The translations under genes were made by a program, and so were the position numbers. Of a stretch of DNA of 64,000 nt, positions 11,758-22,275 are shown piece by piece. Source of the DNA: Aquilaria yunnanensis. Lineage: Eukaryota > Streptophyta > Magnoliopsida > Malvales > Thymelaeaceae. The stretch spans positions 71,495,992 through 71,559,991 of the forward strand of contig CM077600.1 in NCBI GenBank assembly GCA_039654915.1, in the 5' to 3' direction. The notes beneath the pieces were generated by a model. It did not search any database. It saw nothing but the letters and a program-made list of their open reading frames with translations, and had not been told where the DNA came from. Positions within the stretch are counted from its first letter, which is position 1. Each line of letters starts with the position of its first letter.

Positions 11758-12620
11758 TGATGCCCAGGGGCTTCATCGTTGGTAGTCATGGTGACTGATG
11801 GAGGGACTCCCGGAGTGGAAGAATGCCCGGTGGCCGGTTTGCCCAAGGAAGGTGCCTGAGATGTTCAGAAAAAGTGGGTTAGGAGGTCCCCGGGGTGTTT
11901 TTCCGGGAAGGAGCCTCCGACGCCCAAGTCAGTGGTGCTGAGAGAAGGCAGAGGAAATAGCACTGAGGGGTTCAGTGAACTCGCCTGGTCGTATTTTCTC
12001 AGAGTGAGGAGTTAGGATATTTGCCAACCAGCCCCCTGCCAGAGTGTATTTCCTGGTATTTATAGAGGTGTCCAGCCCGTTCAAATCGTGACATGTGTTC
12101 GATCGGATGTTCTCTGAATGTCTGGGCATAGAGGACAAGTAGCTGGTGGCAGGCTTCCTTGAGCCTTGAGCCGAGACGGGCCATGATGTGATTTTGATGG
12201 CGTCGGCGTGTCAGAGCACCGTTTGAGGCGGCTTGTGACGTCTATGGGCGACATGTCAGAGGCTTCCTTAAATGCTCCTGCCGTACTCCCGAGGTCCCTG
12301 GGTGAGGTCATCCTATAGTACGGATTGTGCCACTTCGGGAAACATGCCCCTAGTGTGGGGGTTCCCAGATTCAGGGAGTTCCGCCTTCGGGAAGATCATG
12401 TTCGGCCCGCCCTAGCTGGATCCACATTTCTGAAGGTGGTCTGTTTACTATCCTCGGGGGGGCTAATAGTATCCTCAGGTTTCCTGGCGTGCCGAGCTCG
12501 GGCTCTTTGGCTTTTCTCCGAGGTGTGTGATCCCACCTTTTTCCGGGTAGCGCCAGATCTCCTGACCATTCTGGTGGCAGGGAGTTCGGCCAGGTGGAGG
12601 CGATAGTCCTTCGGCTATCA
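11758..12620 (-). repeat. E2 3' LTR (863 bp)
   Basis: Plus-strand ends are TGATGCCC and GGCTATCA. Its TATA box reads on the minus strand at 12057-12064. A hairpin-forming palindrome occupies 12602-12619 at its U3 terminus. It is the same length as the copy at 24733-25595. Confidence 0.92.
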
Positions 12621-12634
12621 CATGCCCCCCACAA
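12621..12634 (-). promoter_or_regulatory. E2 polypurine tract
   Basis: The minus strand reads TTGTGGGGGGCATG, abutting the LTR start (TGATAGCC). A G-run immediately upstream of the 3' LTR is the primer for plus-strand DNA synthesis. Confidence 0.75.
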
Positions 12635-12709
12635 GAAAGCCAAAGTGAAGACTTCGGTTTTGTTTTCTCTCCGAGGATGTTCTTTGGGAGTGTATAGAGA
12701 GTAACACCT

Positions 12710-12866
12710 GTGTCGAAGGTACACCTTTTGCCCAAAGGTGTGGGCTGCTCGGCCTTGGCCTGTTTTTTGGTCTCCGAGGCAAAGCCTGTGCCGAAGATAC
12801 ACCTCTTGCCCGAAGGTATGGGCTGTTCGGCCATAGCCCGTCTTTTGGTGTCTTCAAGGCAACCTG
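12710..12866 (+). repeat. 78-bp tandem duplication upstream of the E2 opposite-strand gene
   Basis: Unit 1 starts at 12710 (gtgtcgaaggtacacc) and unit 2 at 12788 (gtgccgaagatacacc). The two are alike along their length (gcccaaaggtgtgggctg versus gcccgaaggtatgggctg). It lies between the 3' LTR and the TATA box of the opposite-strand gene. Confidence 0.75.
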
Positions 12867-12984
12867 CTTCTTTGCTTTTGCAGGTTTGCGCAGCGTCGCG
12901 TCTGATGGCCAAGTGCGTCAGTCTGAGCGACGCGTCCCAATTTTTTAGGGATGTCAGAAGACGTGTCCCCTGTTTTGGCGCGAT

Positions 12985-13135
12985 GGTTGACACGTGGCGC
13001 ACTGTCATTGGAGGAGAGTCACGTCGTTTACAGAGAGCACGTCTTTTCAGGCATAGAGTGCAGTTACGGCGACGGTTCGCCTTCAAAGTGCACTTATGAC
13101 GTCATTTCGGTTACCCACCCTTGGCCTATAAATAG
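12985..13135 (+). promoter_or_regulatory. Promoter of the E2 opposite-strand gene
   Basis: A TATA box (TATAAATA, 13127-13134) lies about 260 bp before the ATG at 13395. Upstream are a G-box core CACGTG (12991-12996) in the context gacacgtggc, and a palindromic TGACGTCA (13097-13104). In plants these are typical bZIP-binding sites. The corresponding sites in E4 are altered (catgtg, tgacgccg), while a TATA-like TATATATA is retained at 32472-32479. That these drive transcription is inference. Confidence 0.55.
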
Positions 13136-13394
13136 CCCATTCCGTCATAAGTCCTTTTTGCTTTTGCTTCTGCTCTTTCCCTGCTTGCCCTTTTCTCTGT
13201 TCTTTCTCTTGCTTTTGCGGCGGAGCTGTTTTAATCAGAGCTTTTTCCGGCAACCTTTTACGACGGCGACCTCCAATTTTGGCAAGTCTTTTGGTTGGTT
13301 TTTTCTTTCCAGAGTCTTTTGATACCTCTGTTTTTTTGAGTTTTTGCCGAAAGTTGTTTTCTTGCCTTTTTCCGAACTCATTTTTCTGTCCAAA

Positions 13395-15813
13395 ATGCCT
13401 ATCCTTGAATCTGGCAGCCTCTTTTATCTCATCCTTGTTGCACCACCCCTAAAAAATTAGAGAGGTGGAAGAAGAAGTTCTTTCTTCCTTCTTACGCCAT
13501 TACCCGGTTGCCACGAGTTGACCACTATGCTTTTTCAAACCATAGTACCGAGGTTACCATTTTTCGAGCCCAGCTGAAGGCCGAACTTCGGTATCCTCCC
13601 CCGAAGATGGTTTGCGAGTTCTGCCAATTTCATGGCATTGCTGTGAATCAGCTTCCCCCGAACTCGTACTGCTATTTTAACGCCTTCCTCTGTATGTGTG
13701 GCGTCTTCGGGATAAAACCCCATTTTGTAATTTTCATGCAGTACTACAAGCTCTTCGTGGTCCCGAAGGGTGGCTTCTATTTCATGCTACCTCGGGGATC
13801 CGGGAGCAAAAAATTCATGTTCACTTTTGCCACTAAGGACAGTTGGCGAGGGTGGCAACAGAAATTCTTCTTCCTGAAGATAGATGAGGCCTGGTCGTAT
13901 GTTCCGACCAAATGGGCTCGGGGAAAGCTGGATGTGGACATCGTTGATCCGAGGATACTGCTGACTCCAGAGTTGGCTCCTGTGTTCGAGGACTTCGACG
14001 AACGTATTCAAGCCGTCTCCGACTGGGCTCCCGAGGTCGCTCCGCGCTCCCTCTACCCCTTCCCCATTAACTGGAGGTCGATGACCGAAGAGGTCCTTCA
14101 GGAGTTAGGGGTGGTCAAGGAGCATGAGACTGACCTCGACATGCCGGCTCCTGCTATCGTCGGGAAGGACTCCTGGTTGGTGCAGCTCCTTCGAGAGGAA
14201 GTGTCTTTCGAAACGCTTTTCGAAAGTAAGTTATCTTCTACTCCCTTGCAGTTTTTCCCTCGAACTTACGCCGATGTCTTCTCTCTTTTTCAGAGATGGG
14301 GGACGGGACTGCTGCATTCTACAAGTCCCTTTTCTCCGGCCAGGCGGAGAAGGGCGATCAGACAAAGAAGGCGGCTTCCCGAAGGCGGAAGTCTACTGGC
14401 GCTGGTCCTTCGGTGAAACGGGCAAAGAAAACTACCCAGCTTCAAGAAATTTCCGAGGAGGCTGCCGAGGAGACTGGGACAGCCGAGATTCCGCCGCCCG
14501 AGGCTGCTGCCGAGGTCCCTGCCGCTGCCGAGGTTCCTTCCGCCGACGTCCCTCCCCAGAGCCCTTCCGCGCCGCAGGCCCTTCTGGAGACCGTGGTAGA
14601 GGCTCCTTCTGCCGAGGAGCGGCGCAGGAAGAAAGGCAAGGGGATTTCAACCGAGGAGTCTCAGGGCTCCGAGGACGTCGTGATCGAAGTGCCGCCAGGT
14701 TTGTTGTTTTCAGAACAAGTATGGCTCTTTTGTTTTTCTGAAATTTCCTTTGTCTCTAACCTGTTTCTCATTTTTACCATGCAGGGGAGTTGCTTACCCC
14801 GAACTGGGCGGCCGAACACGTGAAGACGCGGGCCCTTCGCGACGCCAAAGTCCCACAAGGGAAGATACCGAAAGAGCCTTTCTGGACATTCACGGAGGAC
14901 ATGAACTTGTACTCCGAGGACTGTCCTGAAATGGCGAAGCAGATTTTGAAGGGGGTGCTTACAGATGCCTCCTTCAAGGCTATTGCGGCGGCCCATCCGG
15001 GCGATGACACCCTCGCCGCGAAAGTTACCGAGCATGCTGCTCAGGTATGCTCTTCACACCTTTTTCCCTTCAATTTTTCCTAAGTGCTTGGCTCTTACTG
15101 ACCTTGCGTTCATCTTTTCACAGCTGCTGGGGTACGCCGGCTTTCTCCGAGTTCGGGTAGCCAGGCAGACGGCGTTCCGAGCTTCGGCCTTAGAGGCCTT
15201 AGAAAAAGCGAAAGTCACGTGCTCGGAATTAACCGTCAAGAACCAGCAGCTGGCAGATGCGGCGAAGAAAGAAGTTGCTGCCCTTCGGGAGGAGTTCCAG
15301 AAGGAAAAGGAAGACTTTGAGAAGGACTCCTCCCTGAAGATTGCTGACCTCCGCGATCAGGTGGCGGGGATGCTCGCTGCCAACCAAGATCTTCTCAAGG
15401 ATAAGTTAGATTCTGACAATCTCATATAGTCGTTGCTAACTGAGAAAAAGGCTCTTGAAGCCGAGGTCCAGTCTTTGAAGAAGGAGCCCGACACGAAGAA
15501 GAGGATGAAGGCGCTGAAGAAGGAGGTTGCAAACTTGAAGGATGAGCTCGAGGACCTTGAGGTTGAGAAGGACAAATCCGACCAAATGACCAAGGTCGCC
15601 TTCCAGGACGGATTCTGCCTTGCTCGGCACCAAGTCCTTGAGAGGTTCCCAGGTATGGACCTCTCTTTTTTAGAAGCTCTGAACATTCCCGAGGGGCCGC
15701 GGTGGTCCTAGTCAAAAATCAAGCACCTGAACCTGCCTTCCACAATTCCGGCGCCGAAGGTGGTGGAAAAGGGCACAGAGGCTGGTGGCTCTCGGGACGC
15801 CGAGAACCCTTAG
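13395..15813 (+). pseudogene. E2 opposite-strand accessory gene, Transposase_28-like, four exons
   Basis: Runs against gag-pol, between the integrase end and the 3' LTR. Exon 1 (13395-14225) starts MPIL, suffers a 1-base deletion near 13411, then is open for about 260 codons. It encodes a domain (QFHGIAVNQLPPNSYCYF, FGIKPHFVIFMQYYKLF) resembling the Transposase_28 family described from plant gypsy elements. Predicted introns: 14226-14293, 14699-14784 and 15045-15123, all GT-AG, phases 1, 1 and 0. Exon 2 is an A/P/E-rich linker, exon 3 has EPFWTFTEDMNLYSEDC, and exon 4 (15124-15813) is a Lys/Glu coiled coil. Stops lie at 15427 and about 15709. The function is unknown; the homologue is at 32720-35140. 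Confidence 0.72.
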
Positions 15814-15914
15814 GCTGTTTTAGGGGCCTTTTCCTTTTTTGTCTCTTCGCTTTTGTGCTCCTTCTTCGGGCACTTCTTCTTTGTAAGCCTGATCATTCTC
15901 AATGAATATATATT

Positions 15915-16215
15915 TTTTGGCTAAGTCTTTTTGCAAGATTTTGCATTTCCATTATCCCGAACAAGTTCGCTCAAGAGACTTCGGGAAACCTGCAATCACA
16001 AAAAATTATTCTGCACTTTTTGCGGCGAGTACTTTCGCAGGATTTTTTGTTTTCCATTTTTCCGAGCGTGATGGCTCAAGGGACTTCGGAAAATTACATC
16101 TGCGCTTTTTGCGGCGAGTACTTTCGCAAGATTTTTGTTTTCCATTTTTCCGAGCGTGATGGCTCAAGGGACTTCGGAAAATCATATTTGTGCTTTTTCA
16201 CGGCGAACACCTTCG
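15915..16215 (+). repeat. 89-bp tandem repeat, about three copies, downstream of the opposite-strand gene
   Basis: Units begin ggcgagtactttcgca at 16024 and 16113, with a more diverged copy before them (from about 15915, ttttgcaagattttgc). Each carries gagacttcgg or gggacttcgg and ends in a gctttttgc-like stretch. The related element E4 has one copy at about 35250-35355, so the array expanded in the E2 line. Confidence 0.78.
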
Positions 16216-16379
16216 CGGACTTCTGTCTTGCACCATTTTGTACACTTAAGAATTTTTCTCAAGGACATTCTGTACTTAGGATATTTTTTTTGTACAACAC
16301 AATCCTTCCGTTCCATCTTAAGCGTAGAATTTCTTCAGGGCGTCTGAGTGCCAAGTGTTTTTCAATTCTACGCCTTCGG

Positions 16380-17103
16380 TGTCGCCAAGTTTGTACACGC
16401 CTTTTCATACTTCGGCAAGAACCAGATAAGGTCCTTCCCAGTTCGCACGAAGTACCCCGTGAGATGGCTTTCGGGGTGCAAAGTCAGCCTTTCGGAGAAC
16501 GAGGTCCCCTTTCTTGATTTCTTTTGGCCTGGCTCATAAATTTATAGCCGCGGCCACTCTTTGCTGGAAAGCTTTTCTTCTCAGCTCAGCTATTTCTCTG
16601 TGTTCGCCGGTGAGGTCGAGCTTCGTTCTTAGGCCGAGGTCGTTTCCACCTTCATCAAATACTTGCACCCGTACTGATGGTCTAACTATCTCGATAGGGA
16701 TAATGGCCTCTGTTCCGAAGACGAGTGAGAAGGGAGTCTCCCCTGTGGCTCTTTAGGGCGTCGTTTGGTAACTCCATAATACGCTTTGGAGTTCTCCTGG
16801 CCATTTCCCTTTTGCTTCCCCCAGTCTCTTTTTCAGGCCATCTTTTATGGTCCTGTTAGATACTTCCACCTGCCCGTTGCTTTGGGGGTGAGCTACTGGG
16901 GCGAAGTGCATCTTTATTCCGAGGTCGCTGATAAATTCCTGGAATCCTTTGTCTATGAATTGGGATCCATTGTCAGCCACTAGTACCCTCGGTATGCCGA
17001 ATCTGCATACGATGTTCTTCCATACAAACTTTTGCACTTCTTTTGCCGAGATAGTTGCTAGCGGTTCTACCTCGACCCATTTGGAGAAATAGTCTACTGC
17101 TAC
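16380..17103 (-). pseudogene. E2 integrase, core second half and C-terminus
   Basis: From the junction with solo LTR C: VDYFSKWVEVEP, then FGIPRVLVADNGSQF (second catalytic Asp), HPQSNGQVEVSNRTIKDGLKKRL (catalytic Glu), and GKWPGELQSVLWSYQTTP. The frame then shifts at 16753, and the C-terminal part (LTGYFVRTGKDLIWFLPKYEK) lies in other frames. It joins the integrase N-terminal half at 20053. Confidence 0.88.
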
Positions 17104-20047
17104 TGTCGTGCCCTAAACTGCCCCTAGCCCATTTGGGCCTGATTACTTAAAACATGCAGCGGAAGTTTTCATTACACAGAAGGGGCTTTTAAAACTCACT
17201 AAGACTTATGGGCACGAACCCCAGGATACTTATCGGTACTAGCTCGTTAAGTTCTTTAATTAAGGTTAAGTTGAAGTGCTCTCAGAAACAGGCTAGCACC
17301 TATGTGGATTTCATGTGTTCATTTTCATGGTCTTTACCAAGCTTAGCCAAGAATATGCATGGCAACCAAAACACCAACTTAAGTTTAAAAACTTATTTTC
17401 ATGCATATGCTTTGCATGCTTATGTGTTTTGGTGTTCACTAGTGCACATAATCACTTAATGCCTTTAAATGCAACTAATGCTTAGGCATGTATTAATTCA
17501 CGTACGTGCACTTAAATTTCTTATTAGCCAAACTTTACACAAGCATCCAATTTCATGCTTTTTCTAAGTTTACTTGCATGTTCTTTACTAAGTGAGCATA
17601 CATAGCCAAACATTGCATGCTTTCAACATAGACATGGGCTTATGGGCCTTTTAGTACTTAACATGCATATGGCCCAAAATTAACCAAGAATAAAATCAAA
17701 TTTTTCAAGTTCTTATTTAAGCCCAAAACGTACATTTAAGCCCAATTTCAACATGCTTCAAGTTTCATGAAAACATAACCCATAAATTCATGCATGGGCC
17801 TTGGTAAGTCCACCAAGCAATAAAAATACCCAAAAATGTCCAAGTCCATAATACAAGCCCAAAGCCAAGTTTGGCCAAATTTTAGCTAAGTCCATAATTT
17901 GGTCACTAAAGTTAGACCAACAAAAACATGCTTAAAAGCAACCCATAAATCCACAAAGCCATGGAACACAAATTTCCACCTTAATAGACCTTGTTCCCAC
18001 AATTCTAAAACTTCAAGTCCTGCACAGAAAGTCAACATTTTTTTTTAGCTTGTTTACAAGCAACTTATAAACTTAGAATACTTAGAATATTTTGAGCAAT
18101 ACCATACACAAATCCAACCTTAGAATACAGAAAGAGTACTCAAGACTCTTAGCTTGATCTTTCAAGCAAACCTTTACCTACAAAAGTAAAGTAGGGCGGG
18201 TGAGTTATAAAACTCAATAAGGATTCCGTGGCATCCAATGCGTAACTTATGGCCTCCAAGGCCTAACATATGCCAAGAATGTAATGGCAAAATAATCCTT
18301 ATTCCTGCAAAGGAAACATAAAGACAAAGAAAACAAAAAGATACATGCATATAGCAATAATATCATAATCGGGGGTTAACATGCACAACAAATCAAAGAA
18401 GCACACAAACACACGCCACTTAACACTTTGTTCACAGAAGGGCAGCAAACATCCCTCAAGTTTTAATTCATTAATTTCATATACTTAATGTTTTCGGAGA
18501 GCTCACTTAGCATAGGAATTAAGGTGGCCGCCTTAACTCCTAGCCCATAATGCTTGCTTACTTAACTTAGCTCATGAGCAAAACAGAATTGCCGAAGCAA
18601 TAACATAACTTAAGCCCTCTTAGCACTCCTAGGATCACATGGTTCTTTGACCATCACCTAGGGGCCCGAATACTCACACAAAAAAATCCATGGAACTAGG
18701 CCATGCAATAAAGTGAGTATAGGAATCCTTACCCACAACACCGAAAGCTTCAGAAGCTTATTTTCCTTCGTTTTCCTTGCTTGTTGACTCTAGAAATTGT
18801 TTTCTAGCATAAGAACCAAGATGGGCCGAATTTTATTAGTAACCATAAGATACCAAGAACACTTGGTGATTAACTCAAATAACACAAAATACCAAGAACA
18901 CTTGGTGTACACTTACAGAACCTCACAGAAGAGGTAAGGCCAATTTCTTGTGCTTGATGTTCTTCAAGCTTCTTCTTGATTTTTTTGCTTCTAATGAACT
19001 TAGGAACTCAATCACACAAAGAGCTCCTTGAGTAGAGTTTAAAACCTCTAAGAAATGGAAATGGCCGAATTTTCCTCCTTGGTTTTCTTTGAATTCTTCA
19101 CCTGATTCTTGCTCTTTATGGTCTTAGAGCTTGAATTCAACCAAGAATACTTGGTTTTAATTTGAGAAATTATTATTTCTAGCTATGGATGAATATTTAG
19201 ATGAGGAAAAGAGTTGGAAATGTGTTTGGAATGGTGAGACTTGGTATGGAAGAAAATGGAGAGAGAAGGAGAGAGTTTGAGAGCAAATGGCTTTGAATGA
19301 GTGAATTGATTATGTTTTAATGTGTGGGAAGGTGATGGCCAGCCATATGGGAAGGAAAATGAGTGTATAATGTGCTTGGAAGAGTGGGAGACAAGATTTA
19401 ATGGATGGAAGACTAATTGGAAGACTTTTGTGTAAGTTGGTAGAAAAAGTCAAAAGTAGGAGACATGTAAGTGAAAAAAGAATCCAAAGTCTTGACTAAG
19501 GATGGGAGGTGGATTAAAATAGTAGGAAATTAATAATGTATTTGAAATGAGTGGGAGACAAGATTTAATGGATGGAAGACTAATTGGAAGACTTTTGTGT
19601 AAGTTTGGTAGAAAAAGTCAAAAGTAGGTGAAGAAAGAATCCAAGGTGATGACTAAGGATGGGAGGTGGATTAAAATAATAGGATTTGGAGGAAGGTGAC
19701 ATAAAATATTGGGAATTGGAGGGGCATGGCTGGCTAAGGCATCCAAGGCCATTAAAATGGCATAATTCCCCCTTTAGTCCTCCAACTTTCTAAATTTGGG
19801 CAATTGAGCCCCACCACTAAAAATCCCTTTGTTCAATTTAGTCCCTCATTTTTAAAAACCACCATTTTCATTACTATTTCTCTTGGCCTAAGCCAAGCTT
19901 ATTTTTAAGACGTTCAACACTCAATTATGCACATGCCATATTGTCTTCTCAATTTAATTGAGCTAAATTCCCGATTAAGGAAAAATTCTTATGCTCCAAA
20001 TCCATTTAACCCGGGACCTAATCACTTTGGATTGTCCGGGCATTACA
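17104..20047 (-). mobile_element. Solo LTR C (2944 bp)
   Basis: Plus-strand ends are TGTCGTGCCC and GGGCATTACA, forming an imperfect terminal inverted repeat. A perfect TSD GCTAC lies at 17099-17103 and 20048-20052. The minus strand starts TGTAATGCCCGGAC, a common form of Tekay-type LTR start, so the minus orientation is inferred. No gag-pol is present. It holds a 167-bp direct duplication near its right end and cuts the E2 integrase after GGVKFCV. Confidence 0.9.
19384..19690. repeat. 167-bp tandem duplication within solo LTR C
   Basis: The block beginning gtgggagacaagatttaatg occurs at 19384 and again at 19551. It runs through 'gactaattggaagactt' and 'gatgggaggtggattaaaat' in both copies with few changes, so the duplication is younger than the LTR family. 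Confidence 0.85.
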
Positions 20048-20052
20048 GCTAC

Positions 20053-20781
20053 TACACAAAATTTCACGCCTCCGGGCGCTGCGGGGAGTGGCCCAATAAG
20101 GTCTATTCCCCAGACTGCGAAGGGCCAGGGATAGTCAGCCGAAGTTACCATTTCCGAGGGGGCCCTCTGGATGTTCGCGTGTCTCTGGCAACTACCGCAT
20201 TTCCAGACGAACTGCCTTGCGTCATTTCTTAGGGTAGGCCAGAAGTATCCCTGGCGAAGTATCACTGCCGCCAGGGCATCGGTTCCAATGTGTGAACCAC
20301 ACATGCCTTCGTGGACTTCTTCAAGGATCATTTCAGTATCCTCTTCGTTCACACATCTTTGCAGTGGATTCGCGTATCCCTGTCGGTATAGTTCTTCACC
20401 GATCAGGAAGAAACGGCCGAAGCGCCTTCGCAGTTTTGCAGCGTCACTGGGGTCTTCGGGGAGCACATTTTCCATGAGGTACCTTTTTATTGGATCCCTC
20501 CAACCTTTCCCCGAGGTCGCTATGCTCAGTACTGAGATGCTCGGATGGTCTAGCACCTCGGTATAGGTCTTTGACTTCGCCAAGCAGTCTGCTTCGGCGT
20601 TTTTCCACCGAGGTACGTTTTCGATCCGTACGGCGTCGAACTCTTGAATGAGTTTTGCTACCAGTTCGTGGTATTTTGCCAAGGTTGGGTCCTTCGCCCC
20701 ATAGTCTCGTGCCGTCTGCCGAACTACTAGCTGGGAATCGCTGTGAGCCTTTAAGTTTCTCACGCCAATTTTTCTAGCCAG
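20053..20781 (-). pseudogene. E2 archaeal-type RNase H (end) and integrase N-terminal half
   Basis: Starts after a stop near 20784 with KIGVRNLKAHSDSQLVVRQ (the D in HSDS is a catalytic Asp of RNase H) and KNAEADCLAKSK (end of RNase H). A tether and the integrase zinc head follow: EVHEGMCGSHIG, GYFWPTLRNDARQFVWKCGSCQRH, giving an H-H-C-C set. The core opens with WGIDLIGPLP, which carries the first catalytic Asp. Solo LTR C cuts the frame; its residues after GGVKFCVVA come from the LTR. Confidence 0.9.
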
Positions 20782-22275
20782 TCATAATCCCGCTATGAGG
20801 GCCTCATACTCAGCCACATTGTTAGTGACGTTGAAGCTAAACTTGATAGCCTTCATTACCTCTAGGCCTTCGGGGCCTCTAATAATTACTCCAGCTCCCT
20901 GGTGTTCGGACCCCGAGGCTCCGTCAACATGTAAGGTCCATTCTAGCTCACCTTCGTTCAGATCCGGATGACTGTCCTCAATGGTGGGTATTTCGGCGAT
21001 GAATTCTGCCAGTGCTTGAGCTTTTATGGCCTTCCGAGGTTCATAGGTGATATCGTGTTCACCAAGCTCTATACACCACTTGGAGAGCCTTCCCGAATGA
21101 TCCACTTTCCTCATAACATCCCGTAGTGGTAGGCTACTTCGGACGATGATGGGGTGAGCCTGAAAGTATGGTCGTAGCCTTCTCCCTGCAAGCACCAAGG
21201 CGTATATAGCTTTTTGCAGCAGAGGGTACCTGACTTCGGCGCCGTGCAAGGATTTGCTTACATAGTAGACCGGCCATTGTTTTGGCCCTTCTTCTTTCAC
21301 GAGGACCGAGCTCACAGCTTTTTCCGTGACGGCGAGGTATAATATGAGGGGCTCTCCCTCGCGAGGTTGTCGCAGAGTCGGCAGGATGGCTAGGTATATT
21401 TTGAGTTCTTCCCAGGCTTTTTGGCAGTCTTGATCCCAAGGATGATCATCCCTTCCGAGGTTGCCTTCCTTTTTCGCTGCCTTAGTGAGGACTTTGAAGA
21501 AAGGTCGACACCTATCTCCGTACCTGGAAATGAACCTGCTAAGAGAGGTTATTCTTTCGGTGAGTCTCTGCACATCTTTTACTGTGGCAGGAGTTCGGAA
21601 CTCGAGCAGAGCCTTAATTTTTTTGGGGTTAGCATCGATGCCTCTTTTGAATACCATGTACCCAAGGAACATTCCCGAGGTCACCCCGAACATGCATTTT
21701 TCAGGATTGAGATGAATCCCGAAGGCTCTGAGCTTTTGGAAGGTTTCCTCTAGATCTGCAACGTGGTTGCGAGGGAGCTTGCTTTTGACTATCATATCGT
21801 CAACATACACCTCCATGTTTCTCCCCATTTGGTCCTTAAAGACCTTGTTCATCAACCTTTGGTAGGTGGCTCCTACATTTTTAAGCCCGAAGGGCATCCT
21901 GACGTAGCAGTATGTTCCTCCCTCGGTGATGAAGGCAGTTTTCTCTTCATCTTCGGGGTCCATCCTTATTTGATGGTAGCCGCTGAAGGCGTCTAGGAAA
22001 CTTAGGAGCCCGTATTCGGCAGTTGAGTCTACCAGTTGGTCTATTGGCGGAAGAGGGTATGAGTCTTTCGGGCAAGCATCGTTCAAGTTTCTGAAGTTGA
22101 TGCACATCCGGAGTTTGCTGCTGCCTTCTTTTGTGGCAATAACCACGTTGCTTAACCATTCGGGGTATTTGACCTCCCTGATGACTTCAGCATCTAACAG
22201 GCGCTGGACTTCGGTTTTAACAAAGTTGCTCTTATGTGCTGAGATGCTTCGCTTCTTTTGCCGGACAGGCTTTGC
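20782..22275 (-). pseudogene. E2 reverse transcriptase, RNase H and archaeal-type RNase H
   Basis: Catalytic core of pol, with a 454-codon open stretch. RT motifs: MCINFRNLNDACPKDSYPLP, LSFLDAFSGYHQI, MPFGLKN, catalytic YVDD (in VYVDDMIVKSK), and FLGYMV. RNase H follows (PLILYLAVTEKAVSSVLV, YYVSKSL, RYPLLQKAIYALV). Then comes a second, archaeal-type RNase H (WTLHVDGASG, NVAEYEALIAGL), the hallmark of the plant Tat lineage. The open frame begins internally (MVIATKEG); upstream it is continuous back to a stop at about 22274, where SPEAKP reads SP-stop-AKP by a single G-to-T change. Confidence 0.93.

Noticed and set aside
12371..13099. Overlapping frames of 129-203 codons on both strands
   Set aside because: They lie in the E2 3' LTR and the upstream region of the opposite-strand gene, have no match in E4 and differ in frame from any element protein.
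15902..16517. Plus-strand frames of 85-165 codons after the opposite-strand gene
   Set aside because: They are translations of the 89-bp tandem repeat and of the reverse side of the integrase C-terminus; no conserved protein in E4.
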